64,000 nucleotides of DNA from assembly GCA_029260595.1 (NCBI GenBank), contig JAJDCY010000028.1, forward strand, positions 24,278 through 88,277, in the 5' to 3' direction. Below the pieces are notes generated by a model. The model was given only the letters and a program-made list of their open reading frames with translations. It searched no databases and was not told the origin of the DNA. Of the stretch, positions 45,534 through 52,745 are shown piece by piece. The first letter of the stretch is position 1. Each line of letters opens with the position of its first letter. This stretch comes from Phycisphaeraceae bacterium. Lineage in GTDB: Bacteria > Planctomycetota > Phycisphaerae > Phycisphaerales > Phycisphaeraceae. The position numbers and the translations under genes are program-made.

Positions 45534-46610
45534 ATGAATCTGGAGAACGGGTACCAACCGACCGAAGACGACTGTCGACTATTCGACACACGCATCATCG
45601 CGGCCTTCAGACAATACCCCACGCTCTTTGAGAAGGTGGGGGCATTACTCGATCGAGACTACAGCGACCAAGGGATCAGAGATCGCAAGGCGGTGACTCT
45701 GCGGGAGCACCGGACGAATCCTGACCACACAAAGAGCAGTCGCGCATACGAACGTAAACACTTTCCTTACGACCACTACGAAAAAGTACACGGGATGATG
45801 CTTTCTCCTGATGAAGCGGTCCCGCCGCCACCGTGTCGAAAGCGAGGAGCCGACGGCAGACTACGGTCGCCCTCAACCACTCTCGCACAGCGCTTCTACC
45901 AAGCATTCTCAGACACCGTCAACAACGATATTGCCCTGCATGTTCTTAGAGAGGAACAGCGATTATTACTCGCTGCCCGGCGCGTATTGGTGATCTGGGT
46001 GGGGTGGGAACCCGATCGAGCGATGATTCAGCATTTCACCGAATTCCAATCACTGCGAACTGAGGCGAATACAGGTGGCCTACCGGCGATGGTGATGCCC
46101 GATGACGCTGACCCGGCTGAGTACGGTAACGTGCTATACGTCGACCAAAGCGGCAGGAAGGAACGCGATGCCGCACTATGGATCAACATGGCCCGCGAAG
46201 CGTTGGAAGAGATCAACAGGTTAGCGGCCAAACGCCCGTCTGATCCGGTCACAGCCATAATTGGTCAGCTGAAGCATACGCTTGGACTGATGGTGCATCT
46301 GGAACACGAACCACCGCGGAGTGATGATCAGAGACACAACCTCATTCTGCAGGCCAAGACGGACACCTGCATCAGAGCATTGACCGAATGCTATGACCTA
46401 TCCGAACGCCTGCCGAAGGCTTTGGTGTCGATCTGGACACCTACCGTCGCCAGCGAAATCGCGGAACACGCACTGCGCTCAATGCCCTTCGTGATCGGAT
46501 GCGTGCGTCTACAGCCAACGGGTTCTCCCACCCCAATTTGCGAGTGTCTGACGCACCGCGCGAGTGGAAGGAGGAGTGGAATAAGCATGAGGGCCATCTC
46601 TGGTACATGA
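45534..46610 (+). CDS. Unknown island protein (possible 5' part of a frameshifted gene)
   Basis: 358 residues (a Met one codon upstream is also possible). No family recognised. Opening MNLENGYQPTEDDCRLFDTR; the middle has VLREEQRLLLAARRVLVIWV and NMAREALEEINRLAAKRPSD. The last 35 or so codons lose the GC3 bias of the rest, while the -1 frame gains it from about 46500. Either the gene is frameshifted into the next ORF or it ends at 46610 in an ATGA overlap. Confidence 0.55.
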   Translation: MNLENGYQPTEDDCRLFDTRIIAAFRQYPTLFEKVGALLDRDYSDQGIRDRKAVTLREHRTNPDHTKSSRAYERKHFPYDHYEKVHGMMLSPDEAVPPPPCRKRGADGRLRSPSTTLAQRFYQAFSDTVNNDIALHVLREEQRLLLAARRVLVIWVGWEPDRAMIQHFTEFQSLRTEANTGGLPAMVMPDDADPAEYGNVLYVDQSGRKERDAALWINMAREALEEINRLAAKRPSDPVTAIIGQLKHTLGLMVHLEHEPPRSDDQRHNLILQAKTDTCIRALTECYDLSERLPKALVSIWTPTVASEIAEHALRSMPFVIGCVRLQPTGSPTPICECLTHRASGRRSGISMRAISGT

Positions 46611-47296
46611 TCAAGCGGCTTAAGGACTTGAACCTGTTAGTTCCGAAATCTGAGCAGCCAGTGCAAGGCCTCGCGAACTCATCCACCGGTGGTGGCGTAG
46701 CGGAATATCAGCACGAAAAGCCGTCAGGCCATTCAACCGGGACAGATGCGAGCTTCGAACAACAAGACAAGGACTTTTGGTCGGTGGGGTTTCAGGGGAA
46801 GTACGCGACCGTGAAACACAACGTCGGGATGCCGGTCATTGCGAAACTGCTTAGGCACCCCAACCCGGACTTGGCCATCGGGGTTTCGGATCTGTGCGAA
46901 GCGCCTGTCGAGGAACCGGAATATGGTGCCGATCCAGTGGTGGACTACCCATACATCAAGGATTTGCGTGAGGCGCAGAATGATTTGGAGACTGAGATAG
47001 ACGATCTGGAAAAGAACAACCAAGACGTCAGTGAAGAACTTCGCAAGCAGCAGGAGGCAATCAAGGATGAATTGACCAACGCTACCAAACTGGGGGGACG
47101 ATCCACTACACTTGGTTCAGATTCTAGAACACGGCGAGCCAAGCGCGTTTCTGAACAAATCCAGCGCGCGATATCCTCCATATCCGGCAAGCTCCCTGAT
47201 TTGGGAAGCCACCTGAAAAAAGCCATACAACCCGAAGGCTATTCGTACGCCTACCGTCCCCACCCGCCGATTTGTTGGGAGGTTAGCGTGAATTAA
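46499..47296 (+). CDS. Protein with winged-helix-like start, coiled coil and conserved C-terminal domain
   Basis: 265 residues from ATG 46499 (no ribosome site) or 229 from ATG 46607 inside the upstream stop. WYMIKRLKDLNLLV looks like a winged-helix end. GFQGKYATVKHNVGMPVIAK and LLRHPNPDLAIGVSDL resemble a segment found in many planctomycete and actinobacterial regulators. A coiled coil follows (about residues 155-195). The end RRAKRVSEQIQRAISSISGK and PDLGSHLKKAIQPEGYSYAY matches the usual C-terminal partner of that segment. Likely a regulator; target unknown. Confidence 0.6.
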   Translation: MRASTANGFSHPNLRVSDAPREWKEEWNKHEGHLWYMIKRLKDLNLLVPKSEQPVQGLANSSTGGGVAEYQHEKPSGHSTGTDASFEQQDKDFWSVGFQGKYATVKHNVGMPVIAKLLRHPNPDLAIGVSDLCEAPVEEPEYGADPVVDYPYIKDLREAQNDLETEIDDLEKNNQDVSEELRKQQEAIKDELTNATKLGGRSTTLGSDSRTRRAKRVSEQIQRAISSISGKLPDLGSHLKKAIQPEGYSYAYRPHPPICWEVSVN

Positions 47297-47310
47297 ATAG
47301 CGATTGAATA

Positions 47311-47354
47311 AAAGCTTGCTGTGATTCCGCAAGCTTTGCGGATTGTTCCGCAAA
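47311..47354. promoter_or_regulatory. Overlapping hairpins upstream of the replication module
   Basis: AAAGCTTGC (47311-47319) pairs with GCAAGCTTT (47329-47337) and TTTGCGGA (47335-47342) pairs with TCCGCAAA (47347-47354). The two stems share TTT, so they are mutually exclusive as RNA. TTCCGCAA occurs twice directly and TTGCGGA once inverted. An operator cluster or an alternative-fold leader are both possible. Confidence 0.5.
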
Positions 47355-47419
47355 AGTTGTGGTCCCCTGTTTAGTGAAAGCCGCCGTGTTGGTGGCCGTC
47401 AACAGACAGGAGTATCACG

Positions 47420-47635
47420 ATGGATCATCTGACCGTGGGCGAAGTAGCCCGTGAGCTTGGGGCTTACCCCAAAGACATCACCAATTTGTTCTATATCCGC
47501 GAGCTTGACGATCGGAAGTGTCCAATCGTCGGCGGGCGCCGGATGATCCCCAAGGACTACATCCCGGTCGTCAGCATGGTGCTGCGCCGTCGAGGTTGCA
47601 AGGTGAATGACGGCCAGACCGGGGGTGCGCGATGA
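47420..47635 (+). CDS. Small MerR-like HTH protein
   Basis: 71 residues: DHLTVGEVARELGAYPKDIT and CPIVGGRRMIPKDYIPVVSM form a MerR/AlpA-like winged helix. AGGAG lies upstream. First gene of the overlapping string 47420-50236, so it may control the replication module. Overlaps the next gene by 4 bp. Confidence 0.75.
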   Translation: MDHLTVGEVARELGAYPKDITNLFYIRELDDRKCPIVGGRRMIPKDYIPVVSMVLRRRGCKVNDGQTGGAR

Positions 47636-47841
47636 GCGATTCGCCGACACCAACCCCGAGCCCTGAGCCATTAGCAGTCCGCCCGGCCGTTGCGGCAAAG
47701 ATGTTGTCGATCAGCGAGCGCCTTTTGTGGTCAAAAACCAACTGCGGCGAAATCCCGTGCGTGCGGATTGGCCGCTCGGTGCTCTACAGCGTCGAGACGC
47801 TCAAGCGGTGGCTTAATGAGCAGACGGGGGGTGGGCGATGA
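47632..47841 (+). CDS. AlpA-like helix-turn-helix protein
   Basis: 69 residues with a HTH_17-type fold: AVRPAVAAKMLSISERLLW, then CVRIGRSVLYSVETLKRWL. Similar in layout to the AlpA-like protein of island 1 (35476-35724), but placed before the replication genes rather than the integrase. Overlaps both neighbours by 4 bp. Confidence 0.8.
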   Translation: MSDSPTPTPSPEPLAVRPAVAAKMLSISERLLWSKTNCGEIPCVRIGRSVLYSVETLKRWLNEQTGGGR

Positions 47842-48422
47842 GCAACCCCATCGACTTCACCCGCCTCGCCCGCGCGTATCAAGCTACGGTTGATCCCGCT
47901 CACCTTGAGCGCTTCGCCGCCAGCTTGGGCATCACCGCCGAATCGTTGACCGCGTTAGGCATCGGCCGGGACCGTTCGAGCCGCGCTTGGACATTCCCTG
48001 AAAGGGACGGCTGGGGCCAAGTCATCGGAGTGCAAAGGCGCTTCGATACCGGCAAGAAATTCATGGTCAAAGGCAGCGCACGCGGGATAACTCTTCGCTG
48101 GCCGCTGGACAGCTACGCCGGGTCGTCGCCGTTCGATCCGATCCTCATTGTCGAGGGTGCGACCGACGCCGCAGCCGGGATGACGATCGGTGTAGATGTT
48201 GTCGGCCGTCCCAGTGCAACTGGCGGTGCAGAGCACCTACGGGTGCTGCTGGCGCATCGACATTGCGCGATCATCGGCGAGAACGACGACGCGGGGCGGC
48301 GCGGGGCCGAATCAATCGGCAGGACGTTATCCGGAGTCGCGTTGTCGGTCCGAACGATCTACCCGCCTGCACTGCACAAAGATCTGCGTAGCTGGGTGTT
48401 GGCCCGATCGGAGGCAGCGTGA
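47838..48422 (+). CDS. Toprim-domain primase-like protein
   Basis: 194 residues. An N-terminal primase-like part (LGITAESLTALGIGRD; WTFPERDGWGQVIGVQRR) and a Toprim fold (DPILIVEGATDAAAGMTIG with the Glu, AIIGENDDAGRRGAESIG with the DxD-like pair). No N-terminal zinc finger is seen. It likely makes primers for element replication with the D5-like helicase encoded next. Confidence 0.85.
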   Translation: MSNPIDFTRLARAYQATVDPAHLERFAASLGITAESLTALGIGRDRSSRAWTFPERDGWGQVIGVQRRFDTGKKFMVKGSARGITLRWPLDSYAGSSPFDPILIVEGATDAAAGMTIGVDVVGRPSATGGAEHLRVLLAHRHCAIIGENDDAGRRGAESIGRTLSGVALSVRTIYPPALHKDLRSWVLARSEAA

Positions 48423-50236
48423 TGAGCGATGCACACCCGATCCGTCATGAGATTGCCTCGATGATCGAGGTAGCAGAGCCGGTGGAGCCCGAGCCCGAAC
48501 ACCTCGCAGTCGAGGTACACCCCAGACAGGCGGTTGGCGATGACTCGCGTAACCAGCGGCGGTCACAAGCGGATGATTTGGTGGAGTTGGCGTCCGGCTT
48601 GCAACTGTTCCACGCTCCCGGCGACGACGGTGACGGCTATGTGGTGATGCAATGCGGTGAGCACTCCGAGGTGTGGCCGGTTCGGTCAAGAGGATTCAAG
48701 CAATGGCTGAGCAGTGCGTACTGGGCCGAGTGCGAGAAAGCCCCCAATAGCCAAGCCGTCCAGGACGCGCACGCCGTGATCGGGGGCAAGGCGGTGTATG
48801 ACGGGAACGAGCAGGAAGTCGCCGTCCGGCTGGCTGCGCACGACGGCACTATCTACCTGGACTTGTGCGATGCCGACTGGCGGGTTGTCGAGATAGACGC
48901 CAACGGCTGGCGGGTGATTCCCGGCCACCTGTCACCGATCCGGTTTATCCGCAAACACGGGATGCTTGCACTACCCGAGCCCGTCACGGGTGGCAGCCTT
49001 GAGGATCTGCGCCGGTTTGTGAACGTGCCGGACGATCCGACCTGGGTGTTGACCCAGTCATGGTTGGTTGCGTCGGTGCGCCCCGGTCTGCCGTGCCCGA
49101 TCTTGGCGTTGAACGGTGAGCAGGGCTGCGGCAAAAGCACCTTAAGCAAGATGTTCCGGATGCTGGTCGATCCGAACAAGGCTCCGCTACGGCGGCCGCC
49201 GCGTGACGTGCGCGACCTGATGATCGCTGCGTCGAATGGTTGGCTGGTTGTGTTCGACAACCTGAGCGGTATCTCGGCGGACCTGTCCGACGCGCTCTGT
49301 TGCTTGAGCACCGGGGGCGGTTTCGCAACCAGGGCGCTCTACTCCGACGACGGCGAGAAACTTTTTGACGCGATGCGGCCAGTAATCCTGAATGGCATCG
49401 ACGACCTGGGCAGCCGTTCGGACCTTATGGACCGGTCCCTACACGTCACATTGCCAACGATCCCCGACGGCCATCGCCGAGATGAGGATGCACTGTGGTC
49501 CGATTTCCACGAGGCGCGGCCGTCCTTGATCGGTGCGCTGCTGGACGCGGTGGTGGTAGCGCTTCGGAACTACCCGACGGTCCGACTAGACGCCAAGCCG
49601 CGTATGGCCGACTTCGCGAAGTGGGCGGTAGCGGCCGAGCCCGCGCTTGGGTGTGAGCCGGGCGCATTCCTGAAGGCCTATACCACCAACCGTGAGGATG
49701 CACACATCGCGGCGATTGAGGCGTCAGCGGTCGGCCCGGCGATCATGGCCTTGATCGAGGCCGAGACTGAATGGACCGGGACGGCTACGAATTTGCTGGC
49801 CAAACTCAATGATGACCGCTACGCCGACGCCAAGACGTGCAGCGCGAAGGCCTGGCCAAAAACGCCGCGCGGGATTAGCAACGCGGTACGCCGGTTGGCG
49901 CCCAACCTGAGACGTGCGGGGCTGGCGGTTGAGTTCCCCCGTAAAGCTGGGGGGATACGTGACCGGTTGATCCAAATAGAAAAGGTAGGGAATCTATCGT
50001 CCCTATCGTCCCGACCGTCCCAAGACCCGCCTGGCGAGTCAGAATTGCCGATTTGTGTGGGACGCAACGGGGAGGATAGGGACGCAAGTACCGTCCCGCT
50101 TCGTCCCGCGAAAAACCCGCCTAGTGAGTCAAAATCACCGATTTGGGACGATAGGGACGGTCGGGACGATAGAATACCTACCAAATCTATGGGATCGGGC
50201 GACGACCCTGCATGGGGGCCGGAGGTGGTCGTATGA
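48422..50236 (+). CDS. D5/Pox-like primase-helicase of the island
   Basis: 604 residues from ATG 48422 with GGAGG upstream (GTG at 48419 also possible). An SF3/AAA+ helicase core: Walker A LALNGEQGCGKSTLSKMFRM near residue 235, Walker B-like GWLVVFDNLSG, sensor PVILNGIDDLGSRSDLMDRS. The last 90 residues are disordered and low complexity, encoded by the GGGACG repeat array (49994-50172). With the Toprim protein it forms the replication unit of island 2. Confidence 0.85.
   Translation: MSDAHPIRHEIASMIEVAEPVEPEPEHLAVEVHPRQAVGDDSRNQRRSQADDLVELASGLQLFHAPGDDGDGYVVMQCGEHSEVWPVRSRGFKQWLSSAYWAECEKAPNSQAVQDAHAVIGGKAVYDGNEQEVAVRLAAHDGTIYLDLCDADWRVVEIDANGWRVIPGHLSPIRFIRKHGMLALPEPVTGGSLEDLRRFVNVPDDPTWVLTQSWLVASVRPGLPCPILALNGEQGCGKSTLSKMFRMLVDPNKAPLRRPPRDVRDLMIAASNGWLVVFDNLSGISADLSDALCCLSTGGGFATRALYSDDGEKLFDAMRPVILNGIDDLGSRSDLMDRSLHVTLPTIPDGHRRDEDALWSDFHEARPSLIGALLDAVVVALRNYPTVRLDAKPRMADFAKWAVAAEPALGCEPGAFLKAYTTNREDAHIAAIEASAVGPAIMALIEAETEWTGTATNLLAKLNDDRYADAKTCSAKAWPKTPRGISNAVRRLAPNLRRAGLAVEFPRKAGGIRDRLIQIEKVGNLSSLSSRPSQDPPGESELPICVGRNGEDRDASTVPLRPAKNPPSESKSPIWDDRDGRDDRIPTKSMGSGDDPAWGPEVVV
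49994..50172. repeat. GGGACG iteron-like array in the 3' part of the helicase gene
   Basis: Ten copies of GGGACG/CGTCCC in 180 bp. Left arm (49994-50021) has three 9-mers on the minus strand, right arm (50145-50172) three on the plus strand: GGGACGATA, GGGACGGTC, GGGACGATA. Four further copies lie between, within two diverged direct repeats of about 55 bp (near 50017 and 50101). This layout suits an iteron-type replication origin. Confidence 0.55.
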
Positions 50237-50643
50237 CGACCGAAATGACCCAGCCCAGGGGGATCAAAATCACCGCCAAGCCGGACGGCAACATCGGGCT
50301 GACACCGCCGAAGGCCCGGACGATTAGCGGCGACGCCTTGGCGACGGTTCGACGCTTCAAGCCGCAGATTCACAGGATCGTCAGTGTGTTCGGTGATACC
50401 GGCGTCTCGCTGATCAGCCTGAAGACACCGCTACTCCGTAAGCGGATGGAAGCCCTGGTCCGGTGGGCCGAGCGAGTGGGTGATCGTGATCTGGCTGTGG
50501 CAATCCGAGACTGTTTTGAGGAACGGCTGGCGATCTGCACGATCGCCGGTCGGCTGGATGAGGATGCGGCCGAGGCGGTAGCCCTAGTAGAAGTTGAGCA
50601 GTTGCCCGCCCCTATACTTGATTATGCGCACAGCATGGACTAG
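50233..50643 (+). CDS. Unknown small protein of the replication module
   Basis: 136 residues from ATG 50233 overlapping the helicase stop (ATGA). Predicted helical; KTPLLRKRMEALVRWAERVG and DRDLAVAIRDCFEERLAICT stand out. No family recognised. Position suggests a part in replication or copy control of the element. Confidence 0.6.
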   Translation: MTTEMTQPRGIKITAKPDGNIGLTPPKARTISGDALATVRRFKPQIHRIVSVFGDTGVSLISLKTPLLRKRMEALVRWAERVGDRDLAVAIRDCFEERLAICTIAGRLDEDAAEAVALVEVEQLPAPILDYAHSMD

Positions 50644-50655
50644 AATGGACTAACC

Positions 50656-50862
50656 ATGGCCACGATGAGCGATCAGATCAGGCAGGCAATCAGACAGTGT
50701 GGGCATAGCCGCTACGAGATCAGCGTGAAGACAGGCGTGTCTCAAGGGACGCTATCCCGCTTTTTGTCTGGTGAGAACGATATGACACTGCGTTTGCTTG
50801 AACGGATCGCGCCGCTGATTGGGGCGAAGCTGGTAGTGAATGCGCCGAAGCGAAAAAGGTAA
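50656..50862 (+). CDS. XRE-family helix-turn-helix regulator
   Basis: 68 residues, nearly all one HTH_3 domain: IRQAIRQCGHSRYEISVKTG, VSQGTLSRFLSGENDMTLRL. A basic tail (APKRKR) follows. It sits 5 bp before the integrase gene and is a good candidate repressor of it. Confidence 0.85.
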   Translation: MATMSDQIRQAIRQCGHSRYEISVKTGVSQGTLSRFLSGENDMTLRLLERIAPLIGAKLVVNAPKRKR

Positions 50863-51092
50863 CCACCATGGCGAAACGACGACGCGGCAACGGTTCGGGA
50901 AGCCTATTCAAGCGACGGGGTATCGGCCCGTGGGTGATGAGCTACCACGACCACACTGGCAAGCGAGTCCAGCGATCGACGGGGACCACAGACAAGGCCG
51001 CGGCTCAACGCATCCTCTCAAAGCACCTTACGGATACAGCACTACGGCACGAGGGCGTTGTGGACGCCAAGGCGGACGGCTACAGCCAAGCA

Positions 51093-51113
51093 GACCGCCG
51101 ACCGCCGACCGCT
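51093..51113 (+). repeat. 7-bp tandem repeat in integrase 2
   Basis: GACCGCC, GACCGCC, GACCGCT in direct tandem. Removing one unit restores the reading frame exactly, so the repeat number acts as an on/off switch of the integrase, whether by slippage in life or by a sequence error. Confidence 0.85.
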
Positions 51114-52220
51114 AGCGGATCACATCGACGACTTCGAGACTGTACTACTGGCCAAGGGGGGTACACGGGCACACTGCATGAAAACCGCCACTCACGTTCG
51201 CAGAGTGGTCGGGCTGTGTGGGATTGACCGTATATCCGATCTTACCCCGTCACGTGTCCAGAAAGCCATTGCTTCAATTAAAGACATCGGTCGATCACTA
51301 CGGACCTGCAATGCGGTGATGCGTTCGGTCAAGACATTCGCCGGTTGGCTGCACCGAGACGGCCGAGCCCGTGAGAACGTGTTGACTCACCTTAGTGCGT
51401 ACAACGCCGACACAGATCAGCGACGGGTGCGACGGGCATGCACTCCCGGGGAACTGACCTTGTTGATCCGCGCGGCGGAGAACGCCACCGTGGCCATGGG
51501 GATGTTGGGTCCAGATCGTGCCATGGCATACCGGCTGGCTGCGGGCACGGGATTCCGAGCCGGTGAGATTAGAAGCCTCACCCCTGAGAGTTTTGATCTG
51601 GATGCACAGCCGCCGACGGTGACGGTAGCCGCGAGCTACAGCAAGCGACGCCGCGACGATACCCAGCCGATCCGCAATGACTTGGCCAAGACGCTGCAGC
51701 CGTGGTTATCCGGTAAGCCTAGTGGTGAGCCAGTGCTGCCTTTGCCCGAGAAAGCCGCGAAGATGATGCGGGTGGATCTGTGCGCTGCAGGGATCGATTA
51801 CCAAGACGATAGTGGCCGCATGCTTGATTTCCACAGCTTGAGGCACACCTACATTAGCCGGATCGTCCAGAGCGGGGCGAGCGTTAAGGTGGCCCAGGAG
51901 CTAGCACGCCACAGCACCCCGACACTAACAATCGGTAGGTACGCCCATACCCGCTTGCACGACCTCACGACAGCGTTGGACGCGCTACCGGGCGACGCCA
52001 CCAACCAAGAGGTTCAACCGTACCTAGCTACGGGTACGGACGATCATTCCTGGAATACAAGCGCAGCAGTAGGCGCAGCAACGATGGCACGAATCGGAGC
52101 TGACGGGAGCGAGCCGGTGCAAGACAACGGCGCGCCGAGAAAAATCGGCGAGGGGTGTAAGCCTTTGCTTAATGTAGGTCTGGGCGCCTCAATGCAGCCC
52201 CATGCGAGCGAGGGCGAGAA

Positions 52221-52269
52221 TGGGAGCAGCAGGATTCGAACCCGCGACCGAGGGATTATGAGTCCCCTG
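52221..52269 (-). repeat. att copy C (attR, inside the intact tRNA gene)
   Basis: 49 bp identical to copy A. It is the 3' part of the complete tRNA at 52221-52293. By the usual logic of tRNA-targeting islands, the tRNA 3' half here was brought by the island and keeps the gene functional. Confidence 0.95.
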
Positions 52270-52293
52270 CTCTAACCACTGAGCTATGCTCCC
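52221..52293 (-). tRNA. tRNA with CAT anticodon, probably tRNA-Ile2 (lysidine type)
   Basis: 73 nt, all arms pair: acceptor GGGAGCA with TGCTCCC, D arm GCTC/GAGC, anticodon stem GGGGA/TCCCT around CTCATAA, T stem GCGGG/CCTGC, discriminator A, no encoded CCA. The body (AGCTCAGTGGTTAGAGCAG; GACTCATAATC; TGGTCGC-like variable loop) is closer to E. coli tRNA-Ile2 than to elongator tRNA-Met, so the C34 is probably turned to lysidine by TilS. Elongator Met cannot be ruled out. It is the integration target of both islands. Confidence 0.9.
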
Positions 52294-52745
52294 GGGGTGC
52301 GGATTATATCCGCTTGTGGGTTCGGCCGATCGGTTGTCATCGATCGTCACCGGCGGTGACGATCGCCTTCGTTCGACCTATTCGCGGCTGATCTGAGAGT
52401 TGAGTGTAAGGCGGTAGCAGCGATCGTCGGCGTACAGTGATATTGCCTAGTTTACGTGTTCATTACAGGGTGAGATCACCGGTTGGGACCGTTGTGGGGC
52501 CGTTCGGCGACCAGGATATTGCCCCGTTTACCTAACCAATCCCATCGCAGCGCTTTGAAGAGATTTCCAGCGCCCACGGTCATGTTGCGTCCGTTGCGGA
52601 ACGATAGCTTCCGGGGCGGGTATTGTTACCCGAGGCCGTCAGCCGAAGCGTTCGTTTTTTCAGCGTCTAGAGACCCTCAGATAGGGCTCCGGCCGGTTTT
52701 CAGTGTCGGGATACGCCGGTTCGTATCCCCAGGGACGATGCGAGT
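52294..52745. other. Intergenic between tRNA and primase-like gene
   Basis: About 450 bp on the chromosome side of the insertion. It holds the tRNA promoter (reading left) and the upstream region of the primase-like gene. CGATCGTCACCGGCGGTGAC at 52341-52360 contains a short inverted repeat (GTCACC/GGTGAC). Nothing else recognised. Confidence 0.4.

Larger units (their letters stand above)
37110..52269. mobile_element. Genomic island 2, integrated in tRNA gene
   Basis: About 15.1 kb between att copies B and C. Gene content from left: integrase tail, beta-propeller protein, terminase-like protein, type III restriction-modification, zinc-ribbon protein, unknown ORF pair, replication module and integrase. 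The gene strings at the right end overlap by ATGA, typical of a compact mobile module. Its integrase is homologous to that of island 1. Confidence 0.9.
50868..52275 (+). pseudogene. Tyrosine integrase 2, frameshifted by a 7-bp tandem repeat
   Basis: N-terminal part in frame of 50868 (SGSLFKRRGIGPWVMSYHDH, a SAM-like arm-binding opening), catalytic part in the frame of 51058 (TGFRAGEIRSLTPESF, FHSLRHTYIS, ELARHSTPTLT, GRYAHTRLHD). Three copies of GACCGCY at 51093-51113 cause the break; with two copies the protein reads ADRRPLADHIDDFE without interruption, as in integrase 1 (PLSEHLDDY). Through att C the frame ends MSPLL at a stop supplied by the tRNA. Related to integrase 1 along its whole catalytic domain. 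Confidence 0.88.
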
